Source: Ornithodoros turicata
Lineage: Eukaryota > Arthropoda > Arachnida > Ixodida > Argasidae
Length of the DNA stretch: 64,000 nt
Assembly (NCBI RefSeq): GCF_037126465.1
Contig: NC_088203.1
Coordinates: forward strand, 52,799,581 to 52,863,580
Reading direction: 5' to 3'
Shown here: positions 37,395 to 49,144 of the stretch, piece by piece
Numbering within the stretch: the stretch's first letter is position 1
How the letters are laid out: each line of letters opens with the position of its first letter
Notes under the pieces: generated by a model
Told to the model about the DNA's origin: nothing
The model's input: the letters and a program-made list of their open reading frames with translations, nothing else
Databases searched by the model: none
Made by a program: the position numbers and the translations under genes

Positions 37395-40345
37395 GGGGGA
37401 TGATCCTCGTCTCATAGGCTGCGGCGTTGCCCGCCGACTGGAGTATTTCAGAAGCCAGGAATTTGAGCACGGCTGCGACGTAAACCCGGGCGCCTGCTCC
37501 CAGACGTTCGGAAAAATTGGCCTTGGGTAGGACGCGATAAATACGACAGCGGGCGAACTGAAGCACTTTTCTGATGTCCCGGGTCTTTCTCTTTCACTTG
37601 CTAGTGCCAGCTTTTCTACGACTTGATATATTGATGCTGGAGAGGTTAAAGACAAACTGCCAGCAGAGAACGGCCAGCGGAGGAGACCATGGGGTATGAT
37701 CCTCGTCTCATAGGCTGCGTCGTTGCCCGCCGACTGGAGTATTTCAGAAGCCAGGAATTTGAGCACGGCCGCGACGTAAACCCGGGCGCCTGCTCCCAGA
37801 CGTTCGGAAAAATTGGCCTTGGGTAGGACGCGATAAATACGACAGCGGGCGAACTGAAGCACTTTTCTGATGTCCCGGGTCTTTCTCTTTCACTTGCTAG
37901 TGCCAGCTTTTCTACGACTTGATATATTGATGCTGGAGAGGTTAAAGACAAACTGCCAGCAGAGAACGGCAAGCCGGAGGAGACCATGGGGGATGATCCT
38001 CGTCTCATAGGCTGCGGCGTTGCCCGCCGACTGGAGTATTTGAGAAGCCAGGAATTTGAGCACGGCTGCGACGTAAACCCGGGCGCCTGCTCCCAGACGT
38101 TCGGAAAAATTGGCCTTGGGTAGGACGCGATAAATACGACAGCGGGCGAACTGAAGCACTTTTCTGATGTCCCGGGTCTTTCTCTTTCACTTGCTAGTGC
38201 CAGCTTTTCTACGACTTGATATATTGGTGCTGGAGAGGTTAAAGACAAACTGCCAGCAGAGAACGGCCAGCCGGAGGAGACCATGGGGGATGATCTCGTC
38301 TCATAGGCTGCGGCGTTGCCCGCCGACTGGAGTATTTCAGAAGCCAGGAATTTGAGCACGGCTGCGACGTAAACCCGGGCGCCTGCTCCCAGACGTTCGG
38401 AAAAATTGGCCTTGGGTAGGACGCGATAAATACGACAGCGGGCGAACTGAAGCACTTTTCTGATGTCCCGGGTCTTTCTCTTTCACTTGCTAGTGCCAGC
38501 TTTTCTACGACTTGATATATTGATGCTGGAGAGGTTAAAGACAAACTGCCAGCAGAGAACGGCCAGCCGGAGGAGACCATGGGGGATGATCCTCGTCTCA
38601 TAGGCTGCGGCGTTGCCCGCCGACTGGAGTATTTCAGAAGCCAGGAATTTGAGCACGGCTGCGACGTAAACCCGGGCGCCTGCTCCCAGACGTTCGGAAA
38701 AATTGGCCTTGGGTAGGACGCGATAAATACGACAGCGGGCGAACTGAAGCACTTTTCTGATGTCCCGGGTCTTTCTCTTTCACTTGCTAGTACCAGCTTT
38801 TCTACGACTTGATATATTGATGCTGGAGAGGTTAAAGACAAACTGCCAGCAGAGAACGGCCAGCCGGAGGAGACCATGGGGTATGATCCTCGTCTCATAG
38901 GCTGCGTCGTTGCCCGCCGACTGGAGTATTTGAGAAGCCAGGAATTTGAGCACGGCCGCGACGTAAACCCGGGCGCCTGCTCCCAGACGTTCGGAAAAAT
39001 TGGCCTTGGGTAGGACGCGATAAATACGACAGCGGGCGAACTGAAGCACTTTTCTGATGTCCCGGGTCTTTCTCTTTCACTTGCTAGTGCCAGCTTTTCT
39101 ACGACTTGATATATTGATGCTGGAGAGGTTAAAGACAAACTGCCAGCAGAGAACGGCAAGCCGGAGGAGACCATGGGGGATGATCCTCGTCTCATAGGCT
39201 GCGGCGTTGCCCGCCGACTGGAGTATTTCAGAAGCCAGGAATTTGAGCACGGCTGCGACGTAAACCCGGGCGCCTGCTCCCAGACGTTCGGAAAAATTGG
39301 CCTTGGGTAGGACGCGATAAATACGACAGCGGACGAACTGAAGCACTTTTCTGATGTCCCGGGTCTTTCTCTTTCACTTGCTAGTGCCAGCTTTTCTACG
39401 ACTTGATATATTGATGCTGGAGAGGTTAAAGACAAAGTGCCAGCAGAGAACGGCAAGCCGGAGGAGACCATGGGGGATGATCCTCGTCTCATAGGCTGCG
39501 GCGTTGCCCGCCGACTAGAGTATTTGAGAAGCCAGGAATTTGAGCACGGCTGCGACGTAAACCCGAGCGCCTGCTCCCAGACGTTCGGAAAAATTGGCCT
39601 TGGGTAGGACGCGATAAATACGACAGCGGGCGAACTGAAGCACTTTTCTGATGTCCCGGGTCTTTCTCTTTCACTTGCTAGTGCCAGCTTTTCTACGACT
39701 TGATATATTGGTGCTGGAGAGGTTAAAGACAAACTGCCAGCAGAGAACGGCCAGCCGGAGGAGACCATGGGGGATGATCCTCGTCTCATAGGCTGCGGCG
39801 TTGCCCGCCGACTGGCGTATTTCAGAAGCCAGGAATTTGAGCACGGCTGCGACGTAAACCCGGGCGCCTGCTCCCAGACGTTCGGAAAAATTGGCCTTGG
39901 GTAGGACGCGATAAATACGACAGCGGGCGAACTGAAGCACTTTTCTGATGTCCCGGGTCTTTCTCTTTCACTTGCTAGTGCCAGGTTTTCTACGACTTGA
40001 TATATTGATGCTGGAGAGGTTAAAGACAAACTGCCAGCAGAGAACGGCCAGCCGGAGGAGACCATGGGGGATGATCCTCGTGTCATAGGGTGCGGCGTTG
40101 CCCGCCGACTGGAGTATTTCAGAAGCCAGGAATTCGAGCACGGTCACGACGTAAACCCGGGCGCCTGCTCCCAGACGTTCGCCAAAATTGGCTTTAGGTA
40201 GGACGCGATAAATACGACCGAGGACAAACTCGAGCACTCCTCTGGTGGCCCGGGTCTTCCTCTTTCACTAGCTAGTGCCAGCTTTTGCACAACTTGATAA
40301 GTTGTTGCTGGAGAGGTTAAAGACAAACTGCCAGCAGAGAACGGC
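37395..40345. repeat. 297-bp satellite array, second block (~10 units)
   Basis: Same unit as 29369-35252. Variant units (GGGGTATGATCC and GGCTGCGTCGTTG) recur at 37690 and 38880, four units apart. The last unit (40140-40345) is clearly more diverged, as expected for an array edge. Confidence 0.92.
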
Positions 40346-40560
40346 CAGCCACTCCTTTCTGCTGTCCTCTCTCCATATGTCCACATCTGTACGCCGCTCA
40401 TAGCCACAGTTGCTTCGCGGCGCTAACACGGAATTTAAAAAAATGGAACGGCCAGCCGGAGGAGACGATGGGGGATGATCCTCATACGCGCCGGCGTTGC
40501 CCACCGACTGGAGCGTTTCAAAAGCCAGGAATTCGAGCATGGCTACGACGTAGAACTACG
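40346..40560. repeat. Diverged satellite edge with a 95-bp insertion
   Basis: Sequence AACGGCCAGCC occurs on both sides of unrelated sequence at about 40351-40442, and satellite then resumes as a very diverged half unit to about 40553. The repeated AACGGCCAGCC may be a target duplication or simply the continuing unit. Confidence 0.55.
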
Positions 40561-40872
40561 ACAGGAAAGGGAAGAGTGGAATCGAACCCTTAATCCCAGA
40601 GTGTAGGATAGGCGAAAAAAAAACAAAAACAAGAAGGATCTGAAAATGACTCTAATGCGTGCAATGAGGCCGAGCTTTCGCATGGCAACAGATATTATAT
40701 TTCCCACGTGTAGATTAAAAGACAAAGACGAATCCAAAAAGACGCCGAGGTCACGAACGACGCTTTCTCGTCTTATCGTTGAATATTGCGTACGTGGTGT
40801 ACGTGTAATCACACTTTTTAGCTTCATTTTTTGTACAACAATTTTAACAATCATTTGTACAGGAGATCTCAC
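40556..40872 (-). pseudogene. LINE reverse transcriptase C-terminal fragment
   Basis: The minus frame encodes VVRDLGVFLDSSLSFNLHV followed by a MRKLGLIARI motif. That is the conserved region after the RT palm in CR1/jockey-type LINEs (DLGV...L.F..H...I..KA...LG.I.R). Flanking frames are degenerate. It abuts the satellite edge, so the array may have inserted into or recombined next to it. Confidence 0.6.
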
Positions 40873-40899
40873 GGTAAACTTTTAGATCACCTGCATATT

Positions 40900-41500
40900 G
40901 GAAAAGGTGAGCGTGCTTAAAGTAGCACAGAAGTCATTTTTAACACCGTGTTTGCTTCATATAAAACTGTTCCCAGTAAGCCACCGATGTCCCATGGACG
41001 TCCTGAAATGATCCCGAAGTCCTGATCCGTAAGAAATATCCCGTTGATGTAAATAAAGACGTCATTCGAAACGTCCTAGCATTGATGTCTTTTCATGATA
41101 TCACTGGGACTTCAAAATTGCGTCCCGATCGGATGTTGATTTGGAAGTAGAATACAAGCATATTTTCGATGTTAATTATATTTTTGCAGCCTTATGAAAA
41201 CGCTCAACAGCGTGCAGCAAGAAACGAAAACAGTGACGCTAATTTTTAACTGTGGTACCAAAGTGCAACACACAAAAATTATTCATCTGAATTTACAAAG
41301 AAGCTCCCAACATGGTCTGAGCTTGGCAGATGTACCAAAAGTCTGTAGCTTCTGTATCATTTTGCTGTAGTACGAATAAAGATAGTTGGGAATGCCAACA
41401 AAGTCTGAGATATCTCCTGCAATATCTCCATATAGAACAGAACACACAGATCTACATGTCTAAATGTGCTTCCCTGCCGGAACGAGAAGACATAACATAT
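40900..41500. other. No gene; possible old MITE
   Basis: A stretch with repeated GACGTCC / AAGTCCTGA words at 40985-41130, resembling 45490-45600. Otherwise A/T-rich with nothing recognisable. Confidence 0.4.
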
Positions 41501-41509
41501 TGAATTATC

Positions 41510-41790
41510 GCCACAATTCCAATGAGATTCAAAGACAAATCAGACAGCCAATTCGTTCATTACGTACCCGTCAGGTACAAGTTACTCACTGACGGAATCA
41601 TGAGTTTTGCAGAGAAGCTACCTTCGCTGTTCCACTATGCGGTGTGGCGAAGACCGCAGCCACAGAATAAACAAGCAATTCAATGAATTGGCTTAATGGA
41701 TATCAATGCTAAACGCTGATTTCCAGTTGAGTTAATGCGATCGAACATGTATTGTACACACTGCACCAGTTCAAAGAATGTGAAACCCAT
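41510..41790 (+). repeat. Dispersed repeat family, copy 1
   Basis: Contains CCTTCGCTGTTCCAC, GTGTGGCGAAGACCGCA and CAATTCAATGAATTGGCTTA. The first two parts are matched at 45395-45475 and the last at 46628-46712 and 46733-46800, at roughly 70-80% by eye. Non-coding. Confidence 0.5.
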
Positions 41791-41808
41791 TGAAGGAATT
41801 GTGCCCCT

Positions 41809-42081
41809 TCACCATAAGGATCGAAGTCTTGTTGTATCCAAAAAGATCAAAGAAGCTCTCATCGCCGAGCGTTGATGGGCTGGATTTGGCCAGGGGCCAA
41901 GCAATTTTGATACAGAGAATGGGTGAAATTCCAACTGACTAAGGATCTCAGAGAGCGCGGTTTGGGAAGGTTGGTAACATGGACAATTAGGAAGAATGTG
42001 CTCCAGATCCCCTACGGCACAGTACAGCATCGAGCAGAATACATCAGATATGTATAGAGATTCCAACTGAGCACTGCGCAT
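41809..42081 (-). pseudogene. LINE C-terminal fragment
   Basis: Minus frame with GDLEHILPNCPCYQPSQTAL, then PFSVSKLLGPWPNPAHQRSA and LIFLDTTRL. This Cys-containing motif followed by LGPWP is the usual C-terminus of tick-type non-LTR retrotransposons. The upstream portion is missing. It is inactive on its own. Confidence 0.65.
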
Positions 42082-44093
42082 GCTACTTGAGGTGGCAGTT
42101 GATAAAGGCGTCTTTTAGCCATCCAGTGATGGTTTAGCCCCATCGAGCGACATCGCGGTGTTGCTCGATGGGGTTTTGTGTCTAATATCTTGGCCTGCAG
42201 CGGTCATATCAGGATGCGGTTTCTTGTTACGTTATGTTTTGTTATGTCTTGTTATATGTCTTATTACGTATGTTGTTATTCCCCTTTCCTTCCCCTTTGC
42301 GTGCACCTTGGGGCTTGTGAGAAGTCCTGACGGTTGTCGAGATATTTGAAAATTCTAGGCCGCCGTCGGTGCTTCAGACACTTTGGAAGTCCTGTAGTCC
42401 CGCCTCGATTGTTGGATGGAGACAAAAAATTCATGCCCAAACGGGTCTGGAATAGCTCTATGATCGCTCAAATCACACAGGAGCTGATCTGTAGTGGTTG
42501 GGAAGCTGTAGGCCGAGACGCGTTAGTAAAATTCGTTTTTCCGAAATTCAGGGCCATTTTTTGCAAAGAAATTCGCGTCGGAGAGGGTTCATATTTGGCT
42601 ATCTTTCTGTTGTCGATGCGGAGCGTGTGGTAAAATTTACCGTATCTGTCTAACTTTAGCTGTTCTCGAGTTACAGGATTCCGCGTTTACACTCCTCCCA
42701 ATACATGGGACCGGCGGCTTCTCTCCCCCCCCCCCCCCAAAAAAAAAGCTTCCCGTTGCTGCCACATGGTCGTGTTTGCCTTCGGTATGAAGGTCTCGAT
42801 GTGCTATTTCCAACAGCGTTTGTCCCGCAGGCGCGCGACGTTCCGTTCTCCCGATATCGGCTCAGGAGTATGACGAGCTGACCCGGCTGGCTAGAGCCAG
42901 GCACCCACAGCTCCCCATAGAGCCCATAGTTTGAGACAATTCAGGCAACACTGGACATACGACCAACGAAAATGCGTCGTGATGCCTAGCAGCCAGTCAA
43001 TCAGCAACCTCTCCGTTTGGCTCGCCTTTCGGCCGGCCCTGGCTACCATTGACTTCTACTGGTTTTCATACCTGGCGCCCGTTGTTCCAAAATAACTAAG
43101 GCATTTTTGATAGGCTAAATATATATTTATTAATGCAACGTACAGACTCAAATGTTTGACTCATATATTCACCGTGCGTACAGGACGTTTCGTTCGTTGA
43201 ATAGACTGCAACCAAACCAAGTTCGAACATGCAAAGCACACACACAGTCTACTTTTGGAGGCGAGCGAAGTCCACGAGTGCGTGCGTTTCACAGATGAGC
43301 ATCTTCTTCTCATGCTGGCGATGCACCGAAGATCACACAGTCACGGGAAATGCTTTTGTCGTTACGAACACTCTCTTCTTAATCACTGTATTTGAAAATG
43401 CGACAGCGCTCGAAAGTGTTCCTCAGGCGTCAGCTCACCAAGCATTCCAGTTTCGACACGGCTAGAATGTCCGTAGGTTGATACTTTATCGGAGATCAGT
43501 ACATGGCCAGAGTCACTATAACTCACGAACAGACCCGCGAATACACAACCTCTTTAGTCGTTGTGGCGTTGTGGTCAACCGTCAACCGACATCGGCGAGC
43601 CGCGGAGACGCAGCGACCTTGCTTAAAGCTGCCCACCTGGCAGACTGCCCGCGAACAGTGAGCTGTCAGATATTTTGAAACTTTGTCACCCAATCCCGGA
43701 GCGCGCAACCAGCCGCCGGCTCTAAAGCGAAACGCACCGCCTCGAAAATATTGTCGCCACCGGCGAGCCAGCTCGGAAGATCTCTGATTGGCTGCGCATT
43801 ATATGTATAAATATTTGAATTTATTGGTCTCATTGGTCTCCAAGAACTGGCGTCAGTTTCCTTCGCGCTGATTGGGCGAGAGTCATTTGATTGAGGCGCG
43901 CGTATCCAAACTCCAAACGATCGGTCGAACGGAGGAGAAAGATAAACGACGGAGGAGACATCGCGTCTGTCCGGCCACGCGTGTTCTCTCGGACTTCCGA
44001 CTGCAACCGTTGTGCACGCAGACGCTAGGGGTAGTTTGAGGGGTTTGAATGCTTTAGATTTAGATTGTGGCGAACTGCTAATGTGAGAACGGA
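42082..44093. other. No gene seen
   Basis: Scattered short frames without family resemblance. A C-run followed by an A-run lies at 42725-42748. The minus-strand frame at 43666-44277 has biased composition and no motif and was not accepted as a gene. Confidence 0.5.
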
Positions 44094-44712
44094 ATGGCAC
44101 ATCCACCTGATCATCACAACAGCGGGAAGACGAACATGACATGGAATCCCTGCACCTCCAAAGGATGCAGAAATCGTCAGAGAGGAAGTCTGCACTCTTT
44201 CCGACGTACTGCAGGTGAACGGTATGACAAGTTTGATTACTTTTTTGTGACCAAAGGAAGTAATGCAGGTTTATCACGTTAAGTGTATTACGTACAACAT
44301 TTACGAGTCACTCGGTACGTTAGCGGCGTTTCATTGTGCAGTGTATTGCCGTAACTTGTACGTTTCTGATATGCCGCTAATCAAATTATGTGTGGTTATG
44401 CTAGTTGCTCCTCATGCACGTCGCAGCCGTTCATTCACTGCGATCTACGAACATTCGTGACAAATGCGCTTTGGTGTTCAAATACGAAATCAAGATCGAT
44501 TGCCTATCATAGAAGTGATTTTCGTGCAGAGTTACGGATCATCAATTGATTTCTTTTTGTTTTGTTTTAGTTCTCCCGCAGCCATCGGCAACGACGACGC
44601 ACATAGCTCAGCATTGGCTTCTGAACTGCCCTTCGATGTCGAAGCACCTAAAGCTCCAGTGAAGCCTGTTACAAGGCAAAAAAAGATATGTACTGTAGCT
44701 TTTTCGAGGTAG
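44094..44712 (+). CDS. Possible small two-exon gene with a THAP-like N-terminus
   Basis: ATG at 44094 opens a 40-codon exon ending at donor GTGAAC (44215). It has C-x4-C in PCTSKGCRNRQRGSLHSF, similar to the start of THAP zinc-binding DNA domains, but too short to hold a full domain. A second exon may begin at 44582 (after CCGCAG), giving AIGNDDAHSSALASELPFDV and ending at 44712, with AATAAA at 44724. A stronger pyrimidine-rich acceptor at 44570 would give another frame, so the join is uncertain. A non-functional remnant is equally possible. Confidence 0.3.
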
Positions 44713-44729
44713 TTCCCGAGGACAAATAA

Positions 44730-45354
44730 ACTTGATTTGTCATATATCATCGCTTTTTGATTGTCTGCTTTGGGACAGCATGATCGTTGCTGTACAGCAA
44801 TCGCTGAAGACAAACGGACGAGGCTGGGGGGTAGGGGGGACGAGAGGAGAGACGAAAACCCAGACGAGAGAAGGAGGAGGAGGTTGAGAAAGGAGGTCGG
44901 TCTGCGCATGCGCACTGGGCCCAGCTTTTTTCGCGCGCAGCAGCTCGGGGACGCTGTCAGTGGCTCCTGGAGATCACGTGGTTTAAGCGCCCGCCATTTT
45001 CCCTGGACCATTGCGTAAACGGGAGCTTCCGGCGGATGGCGCAACATCTTTGGGTCAATGGGCATCCGTCATGATGCCTGACGATGTAACACCACGTGAC
45101 TATGACGTGGTTTTATTTTTCTACCGCGGCGAATGCGGGAGCTATGGAGGACTGGCTAGAGCCACACTGAAGCGCTTCCCACTTTTCGGTGTCGTAACTC
45201 GTGTCGTAACTTGCCTGGACGTGCTTTTATACTTGTTAACTTGGAATTTACGTCCAGAAGCCCTGGGATTTCATGAATTAAAGTTTAGTTCTCTGTCTGT
45301 ATGTTTCGTGCAACTTTTGGTTGGTATCCTTCCCTGTTGGAAATAATCAGACTG
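44730..45354. other. No gene seen
   Basis: A purine-rich stretch (44830-44905) precedes a CpG-rich part with GCGCATGCGCACTGGGC. The frames here are low-complexity by-products. Confidence 0.4.
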
Positions 45355-45600
45355 ACAATTCGTTCAACGTGTGAAAGCCGACTCTTTCTCATTAACTGAA
45401 TTGGAGGTTAAGCAGGGAAGTTGCCTTCGCGGAACCCGGCTCCACAGTGTTGTGTGGCGAAGACCACATCAACGAAGTCACCCCAAGAACACACGCGGTC
45501 CTCAGGATGTCCTCAAAGTGTCATCACCTCCTCGTCCGTGATGGGATGGACGGGGAAGGTCCACAGGCTGTCATCATAGGAGCTTCCAGTGATTTCAGTG
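45355..45600. repeat. Dispersed repeat family, copy 2
   Basis: 45395-45475 shares GAAGTTGCCTTCGC, CTCCACAG and GTGTGGCGAAGACCACA with 41590-41660. 45482-45600 starts CCCCAAGAACACA and is matched in inverted orientation at 46530-46620. A composite of old repeats, non-coding. Confidence 0.5.
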
Positions 45601-46529
45601 ATTGTCATTTGCGTACATCCTGCGGTCGTCAACCGGAGGACAAGCACAGGAGAAGTAAACTATTTTAATACTGCGTTGTGCATTTTAATACCTGCTAGCA
45701 GTAATCAAGTTCCCGATTTATTTCTCATTACCCAGTACAATCAAAGAAAGAGTCCTCATGCATAAATAAAAAAAAAACGAACAAAAATATAAAATAAAGA
45801 GTGATATAGGGGTGCAAATACTGATCGTCGGATTTTAAGGGAATTCGTCCATGTGCTGCGTTTGACGTGCAGTAAAATACAGTTTGCTGGACCTTTCACT
45901 GCGGTCTTGTTGCATGTGTGTCCGCAAAGGGTTCCTGGCAGGAGGATGCACTGAGCATTTTATTTCCGAAGAGACAAAAAAAATAATAGCGTTTCACTGC
46001 CCAAGCTTCACTTACGATGCATGCCTCAAACCAAAGCAGTAAGAAACACGGACACTACCTTGATAGCGATTTAATACTCCAAGGAATTTCTCACTTTATT
46101 GTCGGTTATGGGCGATATAAAGTTACCTGATTACTCATATTACCTGATACCTCACCCTTTGTTTTGACTGAGATGCGAAGAAGACTTCCGAATCTGTTGA
46201 AGATCTGAAGACAAGCAATAAGTTGTATCTGTTCTGTCTTGGAAAGTAAATGCTGCTGCATCATATGCCTTTCTAAGTAGTTTCGTTGGTGTTAGTGGCC
46301 TACGGGCCTTTTATATATCTCTCTTTTTTTTTGCTTTTTAAACTGTGACACTCATTGTTTGTGATGAGAAATACGCTGAACAAATACAGATGAGAAACCA
46401 CGAAGGGTAGCTGGTGACCGAAGTTGAGAATATATGAAAAACACACACACGCTGACTGGGTGCTGCAAATGTGCCCTCACTTCCCAAAATAAATAATTCA
46501 CTAAAGTATCCGCTTGCTCCCAGGATTGT

Positions 46530-46830
46530 ACTAGCCGCGTCATTTGGTATCTCCCATAGGAGGTCCTGATGATATGACGGGGAGTCATATCCTCGGGAGG
46601 TCATTGTGTTCTTGGGGAAGGAACCAATTCAACGAATTGGTTTAGTGGGCGTCAATGAGAAATGTCGATTTCCAATTGATTTAATGGGATCCGACGTGTT
46701 GTGTATTACAGACTGCGCCAATAGAAGGAATGAGGAACTGGCTTAGTGTGTATCAATGAGAAAATGCTTTCCAATTGAACTAAAGGGATCCAACATGTTG
46801 CGTTACCGCCACTATAATAATAAAGTCAGT
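46530..46830. repeat. Dispersed repeat family, copy 3 with tandem duplication
   Basis: It holds two tandem versions of CAATGAGAAA...CCAATTGA...GGGATCC...TGTTG (46628-46712 and 46733-46800) matching 41681-41765, preceded by the inverted match to 45482-45600. Confidence 0.5.
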
Positions 46831-47471
46831 TGCTAATGGAACAAGCGTAATTGTGACCAACGGTGCATCATCATTCTCAAATTAAATAATAAGATTCGAT
46901 TGGGAAGAACGCTTGGGAAGGCGACGATAATAAGAACGATTGGGAAGGCGAACGGACCGTCCGCCGCTTGGTCCGCTGCGATGTCGCCAAGAGGGCGCGT
47001 GTAATACATTTACCTGCCGCACCACATAGTGGCTCGTGCGAGCTGAAAACAGTTCGCGTTATTTCAAATGTTTGTGAACATATTATGCTCAGAAGTACAT
47101 GTGCCGTGGTACCTTGGTATTACACCTCTTACTGTAAGCTATTTCTAATGCATTCCGTACAAGATTCATTGGATGTATGTGGACGCGTTCTCCGTCGGCG
47201 TCAACGGTCACGCATTAAAATCAGTCTCTCACAAAATGTTGTTAGGAAGCGTGCGTTCGCTTACAAGCATTCGGCGTCATTCGTGCTTGATTTCGAGGAT
47301 TTTATCCGTGTCTCAGGTCAGTAGTCGATTTGTCAAGCATTCCCGTTTTTTCAACGCCGCTTTGCATGTTTTTACCCCTGCTCGCAGGCACTACGGCCGT
47401 TGATCGGAGGATAATGCAGTCAATGTGTTGCCTGCCGCGCTGTGTGCATCGGTATGTAATACCCAGGCGAA

Positions 47472-47690
47472 AATCTGGACTGGTCCCAGAATGGTTCCAC
47501 TTGAATCTGGACTGGTTCCAGTTGGATGTTTGATGGTCCCGGAATGGTTCCAGTTGAATGTGGATGGTCCCAGCTGGATTCCCAAGTGGAGTGGCTGGTT
47601 CCACTTTGGTGATATCAGTGGTACCACTCTGGTCTCAGATGGTTCCAGAAGTTCCAGCTGGAGCCTCACAGGTACCATTTTGTTCCTAGA
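47472..47690 (+). repeat. Short TGGTTCCAG / TGGTCCCAG repeat cluster
   Basis: About ten near-copies of GAATGGTTCCAGTTGGAT and GGTCCCAGCTGGA at ~15-30 bp spacing, many locally palindromic. Terminal repeats of a parent element were not found. Frames here are repeat by-products. Confidence 0.55.
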
Positions 47691-47699
47691 ATGGTCGCT

Positions 47700-48680
47700 G
47701 AGACGGGTGTACCCTGTTACCCACTCTTAATAATAAAACTTTTGAAATCCACGCTAAGAAATCCACCCTTCAAATTCCAATCCTTTCAAATTAAAACTGT
47801 CAAAATAAATCACAGCGGGTCTATGCAGTCCAGTGTTAAGCATGGTTTTACGTGAGAAAATCAGTGTTTAAGAAGGTCACACTCCAGAATAACGAGTCTT
47901 TATGCAATTCTGTGTGGTATTCAGCATGTATATCTCAATTATTCATTAATTTAATTAAGTTAGAGGCGTAAATAACTACGCGTATGAATACTAGGAAAAC
48001 AACGCTTCAGAGGTTCGGCCGTTCGGCTACTATTGGGGAAGAGGCTATTAGAGAAAATGGAGTAACGACGGAGCTGTATGGTGTTGCGTGATGTGCTGCA
48101 TGAAAAGGATAATCACTGCAAGCTCTAATAAAGCATATGTTTCTTCTGCCGATTTCGTCAGGTATTTTTCAGACGTGTAACGACTTGGTGTGCTAACACT
48201 CGCGTGTAACTTATGAAGGAATTCATTGGTGAAGTGACATTGATGCAGTCGTAGCTGTTTTGGACAGGCAATCTGGTAGCGAAAAATGTCCACGATAGGC
48301 AACATATAAAACGTACCGCAAAACTGCCGTGTCGACCATTTGTCACGACGGTAATCACGTACATCACGGTAAATATCATGGAAACGTCTCTTGCTTTCCT
48401 CGGCCTCGGCCTACGAAGAACCGCTGATGTTATGTTTGATAAGCGCCGCGAAAAGTGGTTTAGCAAGGTAAAACTGTGCCGGGAACGCCGTCACATGAGG
48501 GATGTGTTTAATTAAATCACAGTGAAAGATAGCAAAGGAATGTTACTGGTCATGTAGAAAGCAGATCTCGTTCACCAACATATCAATGGATTGTTTAAAT
48601 AGTGTTCCTGTCAATAGACAGCTGACGTTTTCGTCCCGTCTATACTGAGAAATGTTGGCCCAGAGCTTGGTTTCTGGATG
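47700..48680. other. No gene seen
   Basis: A/T-rich sequence with short frames on both strands and no recognisable motif or repeat. Confidence 0.45.
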
Positions 48681-48699
48681 CCACAGAACACTTCTCGCC

Positions 48700-49100
48700 A
48701 ATGTGGTGCACTGTGACTCAATGGGGCATTTACAGCTCAGTGTCATTACCACATGAGGCAAGTTGACTCTCTCAGGTGCTGTCACTGCAGTGCTGTAGAA
48801 GATCCAGAGTATATTCTTTGTCATTGCCCACACTACTGAGCTTTCCAAAGCCATTTTGCCACACTACTGCCATTTTGAGATCTCAATAATCTGAACTCCT
48901 GCCCCTCTCTCTAAAATTTCTTGGCCTATAGCTAAATCGAGCCCACGAATGCCTGCTCTCGAAGCTTTTTTGGCAATTTTGGACTCCATGGGACATTATT
49001 TCCTTCCTCACACCACAAGCAGCTATGGGGTAGAGTACCGCCCCAGGCAATGAAACTCTCTGTCCATCTCAAAATAAAGTTGATGAACAGCATCGGCAAC
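48700..49100 (+). pseudogene. LINE C-terminal fragment and 3' tail
   Basis: The plus strand around 48775-48850 encodes a degraded DPEYILCHCPHY motif after VTAVL, the Cys/His C-terminal motif of tick-type LINEs. At 49025-49095 GGGGTAGAGTACCGCCCC, GGCAATGAA and AATAAAG close the element and match the tail at 1-118. Several stops are present. Confidence 0.55.
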
Positions 49101-49144
49101 TTCTGTGAGGTGGTTTAAACCACTCTTATAACTACATGATACAG

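Noticed and set aside
40565..40600. tRNA-like B box (GGTTCGATTCCAC on the minus strand)
   Set aside because: No matching A box, acceptor stem or anticodon arm. It lies within the degraded LINE RT frame.
43666..44277. 203-aa minus-strand frame
   Set aside because: No motif, no clear start context or poly(A) signal, and it overlaps a better-supported plus-strand exon. Likely a chance open frame.
44532..45346. Frames of 85-177 aa on both strands
   Set aside because: They arise from a purine-rich stretch and CpG-rich DNA, with no motif and no splice or poly(A) support.
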